From Nocardiopsis alborubida (GTDB lineage: Bacteria > Actinomycetota > Actinomycetes > Streptosporangiales > Streptosporangiaceae): DNA of 64,000 bases. Numbering within the stretch: the first letter of the stretch is position 1; the number at the start of each line of letters is the position of its first letter. Made by a program: the position numbers and the translations under genes. Of this stretch, positions 33,553-41,143 are shown one piece after another. Location: assembly GCF_012396365.1 (NCBI RefSeq), contig NZ_JAAXPG010000016.1, positions 122,625 to 186,624 on the forward strand, in the 5' to 3' direction. A model generated the notes under the pieces. That model saw nothing but the letters and a program-made list of their open reading frames with translations. It had not been told where the DNA came from and searched no databases.

Positions 33553-34618
33553 ACGGCGGATCCGTGGGCTCCTCGGTCGGCGGGTCGGTGGGCTCCTCGG
33601 TGGGCGGGTCGGTCGGTTCGGGGGCGCCGCCGTAGACCGGGGCTTCCTCGGCGGTGGCGGCGATGCCGTCGGGGCCGTTGAAGATGCGCTCGCCCCAGGG
33701 GGTCAGGCTGTTGACGTCGAAGCCCTCCACCATGTCCAGGTACTCCACGGGACTGCCGTTGCCGCTCCAGGACCAGCCGATGTACCCCAGCCCCAGGCGC
33801 TCGGTGTGGGACATGATGGCGTCCTCGTCGGGGTTGCCGTCGGAGTGGTCGTGGCCGAACTCGCCGACGATCAGCGGCAGGCCCGCGTCGACGAAGTGCT
33901 CCAGGTAGGAGACGACCGTCGACTCCTGCTGGTAGACGCCGTACATGTGCACGGAGAAGACCGTGTTGGCGTCGGGGTCGGAGTCGAAGACCGACTGGGC
34001 GTTGTCGCGCATGACACCCGCCCAGTCCTGGCCCCAGTTCGGCGCGTCCACGACCAGGGTGTGGTCGAAGCCCGCGTCGCGCAGGCGGTTGATGGCGTCG
34101 CTGGTGTCGGAGGCCCAGTTCTGGTTGGTCGCGGCGTCGTTGCCGTAGGGCTCGTTGCCGATGTTGACGAGGACGTGGTCCTCCTCGCCCTCGACGGCCT
34201 CCTGGACGCGCAGCCAGTAGTCGACGGCCTGGTCGAGTGTGGCGGCCCCGGCCTGTTCGCCGTAGCCGGTGGTGTCGTGCACCTCCAGGACGCAGATCAG
34301 CCGGTTGGTCTTGCACTCGTCGACGACGTTGGCCACGTCGGCGGCGGTGTTCTCCGTCCAGCGCTGGCCGCTGCTGAGCACGACGCGGACGGCGTTGGCG
34401 CCCAGGGACTTGATGTCGGCGAACGACTGGGTCTCCTGGGTGTACCAGGTGTGGGCGTGGCTGACGCCGCGGATGACGAAGTCGTTTCCGGCGGCGTCGA
34501 CGAGGCGGCCGTCACTGACGCGGAAGCCGGTGTCGGCGTGCGCGGGCAGCGAGTGCACGAGCAGTGCGGCCACCAGGGTGATGACCGACCCGAGGGCGAT
34601 CAGCAGGCGTTTGACCAT
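33254..34618 (-). CDS. GH5 (subfamily 8-like) endo-beta-mannanase with CBM2
   Basis: A 454-residue secreted hydrolase. Signal peptide (VKRLLIALGSVITLVAALLVHSLPAHA), then a compact GH5 barrel starting TGFRVSDGRLVDAAGNDFVIRGVSHAHTWY. The acid/base Glu is in VNIGNEPYGN and the nucleophile Glu in LIVGEFGHD. This is the streptomycete/Thermobifida ManA type. A TEEPTDPP repeat linker precedes a CBM2 (about 350-454). ATG 34618 is favoured by the signal peptide. Its CBM2 DNA is almost identical to that of the adjacent xylanase. A 12-bp palindrome lies 24 bases upstream of the start. Confidence 0.88.
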   Translation of the reverse strand: MVKRLLIALGSVITLVAALLVHSLPAHADTGFRVSDGRLVDAAGNDFVIRGVSHAHTWYTQETQSFADIKSLGANAVRVVLSSGQRWTENTAADVANVVDECKTNRLICVLEVHDTTGYGEQAGAATLDQAVDYWLRVQEAVEGEEDHVLVNIGNEPYGNDAATNQNWASDTSDAINRLRDAGFDHTLVVDAPNWGQDWAGVMRDNAQSVFDSDPDANTVFSVHMYGVYQQESTVVSYLEHFVDAGLPLIVGEFGHDHSDGNPDEDAIMSHTERLGLGYIGWSWSGNGSPVEYLDMVEGFDVNSLTPWGERIFNGPDGIAATAEEAPVYGGAPEPTDPPTEEPTDPPTEEPTDPPSGECEAEYVVTNQWQGGFQAQVTVTAGAALSGWTVEWTFGSGESVSHAWNASVSGSGGSVTATDVGYNGALAAGQSTSFGFVGNSGGGVSTPELTCSGS

Positions 34619-34641
34619 GGGGGGCTCCAGGTAGAAGGGCG

Positions 34642-34653
34642 GACAACGTTGTC
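34642..34653. promoter_or_regulatory. LacI-type palindrome upstream of mannanase
   Basis: GACAACGTTGTC is a perfect 12-bp palindrome centred on CG, 24 bases upstream of the mannanase ATG. LacI-family sugar repressors commonly use AACGTT-centred sites like this. It differs from the CelR box, so mannanase may answer to a separate regulator. Confidence 0.5.
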
Positions 34654-34692
34654 GTGTTGCGGGGTTCCCGCCCTCGCGGGCGGGGACCGGGT

Positions 34693-34730
34693 GGGCGCCG
34701 GGGGTCGGCGGCTGCGGTCCCCCGGCGCCC
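34693..34730 (-). terminator. terminator hairpin after xylanase gene
   Basis: GGGCGCCGGGGG (34693-34704) and CCCCCGGCGCCC (34719-34730) pair perfectly around a 14-base loop, about 90 bases after the xylanase stop and upstream of the mannanase promoter region. Confidence 0.6.
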
Positions 34731-34818
34731 GGTCCTGACACAGGCGCGGCCTGTTCCGGGGCGGTCGCGTCAGTGTCGTTCGGTTCCGGTCCTCCCCGCG
34801 GACGGGGTCAGCCGCCGA

Positions 34819-35117
34819 TCAGGAGCCGCTGCACGTGAGCTCGGGCGTCGAGACACCGCCGCTGGAGTTGCCGACGAACCCGAAGGAGGTCGACTGCCCC
34901 GCCGCCAGCGCGCCGTTGTAACCCACATCGGTCGCGGTCACACTGCCGCCGCTACCGGACACCGACGCGTTCCAGGCGTGCGAGACACTCTCACCGCTAC
35001 CGAAGGTCCACTCCACGGTCCACCCCGACAGAGCAGCACCCGCCGTCACCGTCACCTGCGCCTGGAAACCCCCCTGCCACTGGTTGGTCACCACATACTC
35101 CGCCTCACACTCACCTG
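34819..35117 (-). repeat. near-identical CBM2-encoding repeat, copy 2
   Basis: The second copy of the CBM2 DNA repeat (see 33254-33552), forming the 3' end of the xylanase gene. Silent positions are conserved as well as coding ones, so selection on protein alone does not explain the identity. Confidence 0.9.
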
Positions 35118-36252
35118 ACGGCGGATCGGTCGGGTCCGGATCGGGACCGGGTCCGGGGTCGCCGCCGAGCGCCTCGTGGATCGACCAGTAGGCGGGCTTG
35201 GGCTGGTAGTTCTCGTCGATGGGCAGCGCCGCGCCCTGGCCCGGGAAGGTACCGGGAACCCAGGAGTGGGCGTCGGTGACGCCCCACACGATCACGCCCG
35301 AGCAACCGTCGACCGCGTAGCAGGCGTTGACCACCTGGTCGTAGTCCCTGGCCTGCTGCTCCAGCTTCTGCTGGGTGGCGGGCATCTGGATGCGGATGTC
35401 CAGCTCGGTGATCATCACCTCCAGGCCCAGGTCGACGAAGCGCTGGATGTTCTGCTGGATGCTGGAGGGGACCTGTCCCGCGATGAGGTGGCCCTGGAAG
35501 CCGATGCCGTCGATCGGCACGCCCTGCGCCAGCAGGTCCCGGACCAGGTCGTAGTAGGCGTCGCTCTTGGCGTTGATCCCGTCGATGTTGTAGTCGTTGA
35601 TGAACAGGCGGGCGTCGGGGTCGGCCCGGTCGGCCATCCGGAAGGCCTCCGCGATGAAGTCCTCCCCCAGCGTCCGGTAGAAGACCGAGTCGCGGAACCG
35701 GGCGTCGTCCCCGATCGGCTCGTTGACCACGTCCCAGGTGGCGATGTCGTCGCGGTAGCGCCCCACGGTGGTGCTGATGTGGGTGTCCATGACGTCCAGC
35801 AGCTGGTCCTCGGTGAAGGTGCCGTCCCTCACCCACGGGGGCAGCTGGCTGTGCCACACCAGCGTGTGGCCGTGGACCAGCTGGTCGTTCTGCTGGGCGA
35901 AGTCCACGATGCGGTCGGCGTTGGTCCAGTTGAACTGCCCGGGCTGGGGCTGGACGGTCTCCCACTTGAGGTCGTTCTCGTGGGTGACGGAGTTGAACTC
36001 GGTCGCGGCGGTCTGCGCGTAGGCCGCCTGGTTCAGGTGCTGCGGCGCGACCGCGGTACCCATGCGCAATCCGCGCTGGTCGGCGAGTTCGCGCAGGGTG
36101 GCCTGCTGGGCCCGGGCCGCCTCCTGCGCCGTGAGCGCGGTGTCCTCGGCGTGGGCGGCGGCGGTCAGACCGCCTGTGACGAGGCTGAGGGCGAGGGCGA
36201 CCGCGGCCGCGGCCCCTCCCCGGAGCCGTCTTCGCCCCTTGGTGACCGACAT
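34819..36252 (-). CDS. GH10 endo-beta-1,4-xylanase with CBM2
   Basis: This 477-residue secreted enzyme has a signal peptide ending AAAHA and a GH10 barrel (about 40-355). Catalytic motifs are WDVVNEPIGDD (acid/base Glu) and VMITELDIRI (nucleophile Glu), with NSVTHENDLKWETVQP and GHTLVWHSQLPPWV also present. A short PDPTDPP linker leads to a CBM2 that differs from the mannanase CBM2 by one residue (NSSGG versus NSGGG). The ATG at 36252 follows AAAGGAG. Only 70 bases, including a hairpin, separate it from the GH48 stop, so some of its transcription may be read-through from GH48. Confidence 0.92.
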   Translation of the reverse strand: MSVTKGRRRLRGGAAAAVALALSLVTGGLTAAAHAEDTALTAQEAARAQQATLRELADQRGLRMGTAVAPQHLNQAAYAQTAATEFNSVTHENDLKWETVQPQPGQFNWTNADRIVDFAQQNDQLVHGHTLVWHSQLPPWVRDGTFTEDQLLDVMDTHISTTVGRYRDDIATWDVVNEPIGDDARFRDSVFYRTLGEDFIAEAFRMADRADPDARLFINDYNIDGINAKSDAYYDLVRDLLAQGVPIDGIGFQGHLIAGQVPSSIQQNIQRFVDLGLEVMITELDIRIQMPATQQKLEQQARDYDQVVNACYAVDGCSGVIVWGVTDAHSWVPGTFPGQGAALPIDENYQPKPAYWSIHEALGGDPGPGPDPDPTDPPSGECEAEYVVTNQWQGGFQAQVTVTAGAALSGWTVEWTFGSGESVSHAWNASVSGSGGSVTATDVGYNGALAAGQSTSFGFVGNSSGGVSTPELTCSGS

Positions 36253-36277
36253 GGTGCTCCTTTCTTCTGTGGGGGTC

Positions 36278-36306
36278 GGGGGCGGGCGCCGGCGGCGCCC
36301 GCCCCC
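36278..36306 (-). terminator. hairpin between GH48 and xylanase genes
   Basis: GGGGGCGGGCGCC (36278-36290) and GGCGCCCGCCCCC (36294-36306) form a perfect 13-bp stem with a 3-base loop, between the GH48 stop at 36323 and the xylanase start at 36252. It may end or attenuate the GH48 transcript. Confidence 0.65.
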
Positions 36307-36322
36307 GTGCGGCTACGGCCGG

Positions 36323-39007
36323 TCAGGCGCCGTCGCCGAACAACTCGCCGTGGGTGGCGAGGGCTGTGGCCACGTCCACCTGCGCCCAGAAGCGGTGGTA
36401 GGTGAACTCGGGCACCGGCCCCCCGTTGAGGTACTCCTCGACCTGGGGCCAGTTCGGGTCGTCCTCGTAGAAGGACCGGATCGACAGGAACGTGGAGTCG
36501 GAGTTGACCGGGTCCCCGTTGGGCATCTGGCCGGTCCATCCCCCGGGGATGTAGAGGCCGCCGTCGGGGGCGCCGAACTCGTCGTCGAAGCGGGCGTAGT
36601 CGGCCCGCGTCTCGGGAACGGCGACGCCCAGGTCGTCCTGGTTGGCCAGGAGGGCGTCGAGCAGGCCCTCGGCCATCGCGCGGGACTCGGTGTCACCGGT
36701 GGCGGCGGCGTAGTGCATGAGGGTCTTGGCCAGGCCCGCGGCGATGCCGACGTCCTGTCCGTGCGAGACGACCTCGACCCTCAGGTCGGGGTTGCCCGTG
36801 GACTCGCCGGTCCAGGTGTCGGGCTGGCCGCTCCACTCCATGTCGGCGGGGATGGCGAACTCGCCGTTCTCGCCGACGGTGGTGTTGGCGATCGCCCAGG
36901 GGATCCAGTCGTCCAGGATGCCCCCGGCGCGCTCGTCGCCGGTGATGCGGTAGTACTCGGCGACCCGCTCCATGTCCCAGACCTGGAAGCCGAACCAGCG
37001 GTTGGACGGCGGGTCGTGCCAGACGGGCTTCTCGTCGTAGAACATGCCGTGGAAGGTGGGCGTGCCCGAGGGCGGCTGGGCGTAGGTGCCCTCCCAGCTG
37101 TTGGTCGCGCCGCCCGCGATGCCGCCGTCGGAGGACTGGAGCCACTCCAGGAACTCCAGCTGGCGGTCGAGGCTGGTACCCCAGTCCTCGGTTCCGGTGG
37201 CCGACTCCGGCTGGAGCGCGGACACCTCCGAGAGCGCGTAGGCCGCCATCACGTTCTGGTAGCCCTGGTGGGCGGAGGATCCGCCGATGCGCCAGGCCCA
37301 GGGGTACTCGGCGCTCTCCAGCGCGCCGCCCCAGGAGTAGTACCAGGCCATGAGGTAGTGCGCGGAGTCCTTGCCCGATCCGGGCGGGCAGGACTGGGGG
37401 TCGACGCAGTCGCCGATCTCCTTGAAGTACTTGTCGAACATGGCGTAGCGCAGGTAGTCGCCCATCATCGCCGCGTTGGAGACGTTCTCGGCGATCGCGC
37501 CCTCGTTGCCCTGCTCCGAGGCCCACTGGTGCGCCAGGTAGGCCACCTGCACGGCCCGCGCGTCGGCGTCGGGGGCGTTGGTGTAGCGCCACTGCTCGGA
37601 GTAGTTGTCGTCGTCGGTGAACAGGTCGAGGAACCCGTTCTCGCCGCCGTGCTCGAAGGTCTCGCAGGACGGGTGCGGCACGGTCTCCCAGACCGACTCG
37701 TTGGAGCCGCGCTGGAAGGTGTTGATGTAGGCGGGGGCGTCGTCGGTGCCGTCGCCGCAGAACCCGTAGCCGTAGGTGTTGTCCACGTCCAGCAGCCAGT
37801 GCATGCCGTAGACCTCGTCGGTGCCGTAGGTGCTGCTCAGCTCCTGGGCGAGCGGGTCCTGTCCCGCCTCGACCGAGTCGTCCAGCGCCATCGGGTAGTC
37901 GCTCGGGTCGAGCGACTCGGGGATGTAGGTCGCCGGGGCCGACGGGTCGTAGGAGCCGTTCGTGGGCTGGTCGGCCGTGCCCGGGATGATGAAGGCCTCC
38001 ATGGACTCCCACGCGGAGTTGAAGGGCTCCCAGTCGCCGGTGATCCTGCCGTAGGTCGCCTCCAGCCACAGGTAGTAGCTGTAGGCCTCGGAGGTGGTGG
38101 CGTGGCCGTGGTCGGGCGCCTCCACGATCAGGGTCTCCACCGAGTGGTACGGCACGAGGAGGCCGTCGAACTCGCGGAAGTAGCCGCTGTCGGGGTCCTT
38201 GATCTTGTCGTACTGGGTGAGGAACTCCTCCTCGTAGGCGTTGGCGGCGCCGGAGAGTTCACGCACGGTGACCACCACGGGGTCGTAGCCCTCGGCGGAG
38301 ACGGTGAACTCGGCCTGGGCGGGTTCGCCGGAGCCGTCGCCGGAGGAGGCGACCGTCACCTCCTGGGCGGTGTCCCAGTCGGCGTCGCCGAAGGTCAGCG
38401 AGGCTCCCGAGGCCACCGACAGGGTCTCACTGCCGGAGGTGCGCTCCACGCTGACGGCGACGTCCTCGGCGGGCGCCTCGGACAGGGCCACGTCGAAGGC
38501 GGCCTCGCCGCCGGGCTCCAGGGTGACCGAGTCGGGGTCCACGACCAGGGTCGGGTCCTCGGGTTCGGGCTCCTCGTCCTCGCCCGCGCAGTCCAGACCG
38601 TTGAGGGTGAACTCCGTGGGTACCTCGTTGGCGCCGCTGTAGGTGGCCTGGAAGCCGAACGTCGCGGTCTGTCCGGAGGCGAGGCCGGACGCCCAGGAGG
38701 GGCCGCTGGCGGTCACGGAGCTGCCGCTCTGGGAGACCTGCGCGTTCCAGCTGTTGCTGATGCTCTGGTTGCCGGAGAAGTCCCAGCCCAGCGTCCAGTT
38801 GGAGACGGACTCGGCCTCGTTGGTGACCGAGACCTCGGCGGTGAAGCCCGAGCCCCAGTCGTTGAGCTGGTAGTCGACGGAGCAAATCGGTGCGGCCTGC
38901 GCGGGCGCGGCCGGAAGGAGGGCGGCTAGGAGCACCGCGCCGAGGAGCGCGGGCGCGGGTCTGCGCCAGCGCGCCGTGCGGCGCGGGCCGGGGCGGGGGG
39001 TGGTCAC
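36323..39007 (-). CDS. GH48 reducing-end cellobiohydrolase with N-terminal CBM2
   Basis: The 894-residue secreted exocellulase has a signal peptide ending AAPAQA and a CBM2 (about 38-140, CSVDYQLNDWGSGFTAEVSVTN). An Ig-like/BACON-type linker domain follows (about 148-245, LVVDPDSVTLEPGGEAAFDV). The GH48 catalytic domain starts YEEEFLTQYDKIKDPDSGYF, with the conserved Glu in DHGHATTSEAYSYYLWLEA. This is the Thermobifida Cel48A architecture. It processively releases cellobiose from reducing ends. GTG 39007 follows GAGGAGG; the frame is open far upstream but noncoding. A CelR-like box lies 224 bases upstream. Confidence 0.93.
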   Translation of the reverse strand: MTTPRPGPRRTARWRRPAPALLGAVLLAALLPAAPAQAAPICSVDYQLNDWGSGFTAEVSVTNEAESVSNWTLGWDFSGNQSISNSWNAQVSQSGSSVTASGPSWASGLASGQTATFGFQATYSGANEVPTEFTLNGLDCAGEDEEPEPEDPTLVVDPDSVTLEPGGEAAFDVALSEAPAEDVAVSVERTSGSETLSVASGASLTFGDADWDTAQEVTVASSGDGSGEPAQAEFTVSAEGYDPVVVTVRELSGAANAYEEEFLTQYDKIKDPDSGYFREFDGLLVPYHSVETLIVEAPDHGHATTSEAYSYYLWLEATYGRITGDWEPFNSAWESMEAFIIPGTADQPTNGSYDPSAPATYIPESLDPSDYPMALDDSVEAGQDPLAQELSSTYGTDEVYGMHWLLDVDNTYGYGFCGDGTDDAPAYINTFQRGSNESVWETVPHPSCETFEHGGENGFLDLFTDDDNYSEQWRYTNAPDADARAVQVAYLAHQWASEQGNEGAIAENVSNAAMMGDYLRYAMFDKYFKEIGDCVDPQSCPPGSGKDSAHYLMAWYYSWGGALESAEYPWAWRIGGSSAHQGYQNVMAAYALSEVSALQPESATGTEDWGTSLDRQLEFLEWLQSSDGGIAGGATNSWEGTYAQPPSGTPTFHGMFYDEKPVWHDPPSNRWFGFQVWDMERVAEYYRITGDERAGGILDDWIPWAIANTTVGENGEFAIPADMEWSGQPDTWTGESTGNPDLRVEVVSHGQDVGIAAGLAKTLMHYAAATGDTESRAMAEGLLDALLANQDDLGVAVPETRADYARFDDEFGAPDGGLYIPGGWTGQMPNGDPVNSDSTFLSIRSFYEDDPNWPQVEEYLNGGPVPEFTYHRFWAQVDVATALATHGELFGDGA

Positions 39008-39230
39008 GTGTCCTCCTCGGACAGGTTCTCCGTTCCCCGCCGCGGGCCCCGCTCGCCGGAGGACGGCGTCGGGGCGGAGCTCTCCGAGGGGGAGTCGGCG
39101 GGACCGGAGTGCGGGTGTGGGGGGAGGGAGCCGGGTACGACGCTGTGACCTGCGGCTCGTTGCCCAGGGTCGGGCCGGTGTGCGTCCGGTGGTTTTCCGG
39201 AATTCGGACGCCTGTTTTGCGCACACCTTG

Positions 39231-39244
39231 CGGGAGCGCTCCCA
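39231..39244. promoter_or_regulatory. CelR-like box upstream of GH48
   Basis: CGGGAGCGCTCCCA matches 13 of 14 bases of the CelR operator TGGGAGCGCTCCCA known from Thermobifida cellulase genes. It sits in a 437-base noncoding leader. The AT-richer GTTAAC stretch just upstream (near 39260) could be the -10 region, placing the box where a repressor would block transcription until cellobiose is present. Confidence 0.75.
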
Positions 39245-39444
39245 GGCATCGTGGGGCGAAGTTAACATCCACGACACACGGAGACAACGGGTGCAACCGT
39301 GGTGACTACTCGTTAAGTTCCCGGGGCCCCGGGGCGGGCCGGACCGCCCCGGGAGACCTTGGGGCGCAGCGCGGAGCGGAGGCGCCCGCCCGTGTCGGAC
39401 GGTCCCTCCCACACTCACCGCACCGCCTGTGGCGGCCGCCGGTC

Positions 39445-39692
39445 CTACTGGACGGGCGGGTGGGCGTTGGCCAGCAACTCCTGGAACTGCGCGGAGAACG
39501 GGTGCCCCGGGATCGGAGCGTCGGGCAGCGCACCGTCGTCGTTGGGCTGGTGGTCGACCCCGCAACCGGCCGCGGCGCCAGCGGGGGCGGACACGGCCGC
39601 GGCCGATGCGGCACCCATGGCCAGGGCCGGTGTCGCGGCGGGACCGCGCCGCGCGTCCGGACGCCCGTCCGGGACGCGCAGGTTTCCGCTCA
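39445..39692 (-). CDS. small secreted protein or remnant, unknown
   Basis: This 82-residue frame reads MSGNLRVPDGRPDARRG, then an alanine-rich hydrophobic stretch ALAMGAASAAAVSAPAGAAAG resembling a signal peptide. Next comes CGVDHQPNDDG, faintly like the CxVDYQxNDWG start of a CBM2, and it ends PGHPFSAQFQELLANAHPPVQ. Codon use is genome-like. No ribosome-binding site is visible. It may be the stub of a secreted glycosidase gene, since two orphan CelR boxes lie about 0.5 kb upstream, or a genuine small secreted protein. Confidence 0.35.
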
Positions 39693-39812
39693 TCTGTTCG
39701 CCGGGCGTGGACACCCCATCCTTCGGGGCGGGGAGGATGCACCCTCTCCTTCCTGTCGCTCTCTGTTGGATTCGACCCACGCGGCCGCAGGGCGGTCGCT
39801 GCGGTGTGTGCC

Positions 39813-40050
39813 ATGACCAGGAAGAGCGTGAAGCGGGCGTTTCGGTACCGCTTCCACCCGACCGGCGCGCAGGCGGCTGAGCCGTCGCGCACGTTCGGGT
39901 GCGTGCGCCTGGTCCACGACCGTGCTCTGGCCGAACGCACCAACGCTTGGCACGCCGAGCAGCGACGGCTCTCCTACGCCGACTCCTCCGCGGCCCTGAC
40001 CGCGTGGAAGAGGACCGGGGAATGGTCGGCGGTTGTGCCGGAGGGACGAG
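39813..40050 (+). pseudogene. truncated TnpB (IS200/IS605-type OrfB), N-terminal remnant
   Basis: About 78 residues match the TnpB N-terminus: VKRAFRYRFHPTGAQA, RTFGCVRLVHDRALAERTNAWHAEQRRLSYADSSAALTAWKRTGEW. This is the helix-turn region that begins most actinobacterial TnpB/OrfB proteins. After about 40040 the match ends and the frame continues as unrelated sequence to 40163. The RuvC catalytic DED residues and zinc finger are absent, so it cannot be an active nuclease. CATCCT/AGGATG (39717-39739) upstream might be a leftover element-end hairpin. No TnpA is present. Confidence 0.7.
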
Positions 40051-40164
40051 AGTGTCGGGACGGGGGCCGCCGACTGTTGCGTGGAATCCGGGTGGTGCGG
40101 GTGGTGCGAGGGGCACGTCGTTCTCCGGGGAGGGTGTCGCGACGCGGGGGGATGTCCGCATGAG

Positions 40165-40178
40165 TGGGAGCGCTCCCA
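40165..40178. promoter_or_regulatory. perfect CelR box (orphan 1)
   Basis: TGGGAGCGCTCCCA is an exact match to the published CelR operator. No glycosidase gene starts nearby: to the left are the TnpB remnant and the small ORF, to the right an FMN reductase at 40495. Confidence 0.75.
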
Positions 40179-40268
40179 AAACAGGAGCGCGGGGGTGGGA
40201 TGGACTGGGGGGACGTGGACGCTCGCGCTCCCGCGTGCGACCCGGGTCGCATGTGACCCAAAACACTC

Positions 40269-40282
40269 GGGAGCGCTCCCAT
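40269..40282. promoter_or_regulatory. CelR-like box (orphan 2)
   Basis: CGGGAGCGCTCCCA, 13 of 14 matches, 104 bases from orphan 1. Paired CelR boxes usually precede cellulase genes, so a target gene may have been lost here. Confidence 0.7.
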
Positions 40283-40443
40283 GAGAATAACCGCCGTCGC
40301 TTCACATGTAAACACCCCGTAAAGAACAGTGTTCGGTATGTCCTGCGGCCTCGGCGAACCCCTGCGCCGCAGTGGAAGCGCGCACTTCCCACCCCGCCAC
40401 GGCGCCCGCCGGGAATAGCCGTGACGGGCCCGCCGTTCCTCTG
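40283..40443. other. noncoding AT-richer stretch beside orphan CelR boxes
   Basis: Between the TnpB remnant (to 40050) and the FMN reductase (40495) no gene is visible. Besides the CelR boxes it holds the palindrome GAACA-G-TGTTC (40324-40334). A 13-codon frame from ATG 40282 to TAA 40323 is too short to judge. Confidence 0.4.
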
Positions 40444-40464
40444 GTAGTTTCGCCAATAAACTAC
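40444..40464. promoter_or_regulatory. MarR-like dyad upstream of FMN reductase
   Basis: GTAGTTT (40444-40450) and AAACTAC (40458-40464) are exact complements 7 bases apart, 31 bases before the FMN reductase ATG. The AT-rich arms and spacing resemble MarR- or HxlR-type operators. No such regulator is adjacent. Confidence 0.5.
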
Positions 40465-40494
40465 TTCTCAAGAAGCTTTTTGCTAGGGGGACAG

Positions 40495-41115
40495 ATGGCG
40501 ACCCGCACACTGGTGACCGTCTCGGCCGGGATGAGCACGCCCTCCTCGACCCGCCTACTCGCCGACCGGCTGACCGCCGCCGTCGAGGCGTCGCTGCGCG
40601 AACGCGGCGACGAGGTCCGCACCCGCACCGTGGAGCTGCGCGAGGTGGCGCACGACATCGTCAACGCGATGACCACCCGGGTGCCCACCGGTGAGCTGCG
40701 CGGTGTACTGGAGGACGTCGCCGGAGCCGACGGGATCATCGCGGTGACCCCCGTGTTCAACGCCTCCTACAGCGGCCTGTTCAAGTCCTTCTTCGACGTG
40801 GTCGACCCCGAGGACCTGGACGGCACGCCGGTGCTGATCGGCGCGACCGGGGGCAGCCCGCGCCACTCGCTGGTGCTGGAGCACGCGCTGCGGCCGATGT
40901 TCGCCCACACCCGCTCGGTGGTCGCGCCCACCGGCGTGTACGCGGCCTCGGAGGACTGGGGCTCGGGCGAGGGCGGCGGCCGCGAGCTGACCCGGCGCGT
41001 CGAGCGCGCCGGGCGCCAGCTCGCGGCGCTGGCCGCGGACCACTCCCCCGCGGCCGGGGACCCCTACGAGGAGCCGGTCCCCTTCGCCGACCTGATGTCG
41101 GGCCTGGGCGTCTAG
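40495..41115 (+). CDS. NADPH-dependent FMN reductase, CE1759-like
   Basis: A 206-residue flavodoxin-like protein: VTVSAGMSTPSSTRLLADRL (FMN phosphate loop with the SxPSxT pattern), ADGIIAVTPVFNASYSGLFKSFFDVVDPEDLDGTPVLIGATGGS, and RHSLVLEHALRPMFAHTRS. It fits the CE1759 group of NADPH-dependent FMN reductases, which normally sit beside an LLM-class monooxygenase and supply it with reduced FMN. Here the nearest LLM gene is 22 kb away (63535), so the pairing is broken or uses another partner. The ATG at 40495 follows GGGGG. Confidence 0.82.
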   Translation: MATRTLVTVSAGMSTPSSTRLLADRLTAAVEASLRERGDEVRTRTVELREVAHDIVNAMTTRVPTGELRGVLEDVAGADGIIAVTPVFNASYSGLFKSFFDVVDPEDLDGTPVLIGATGGSPRHSLVLEHALRPMFAHTRSVVAPTGVYAASEDWGSGEGGGRELTRRVERAGRQLAALAADHSPAAGDPYEEPVPFADLMSGLGV

Positions 41116-41143
41116 CTCCCGCCCGCACGCCGCCCGCCCCGGG

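Noticed and set aside
39008..39943. In-frame upstream extension of the GH48 gene
   Set aside because: The frame stays open by chance at high GC, but it runs through the CelR box and the TnpB remnant. A good ribosome site and signal peptide start at 39007.
40282..40323. Short frame (13 codons plus stop) beginning right at an orphan CelR box
   Set aside because: Too short, no ribosome-binding site, and the start codon overlaps the operator.
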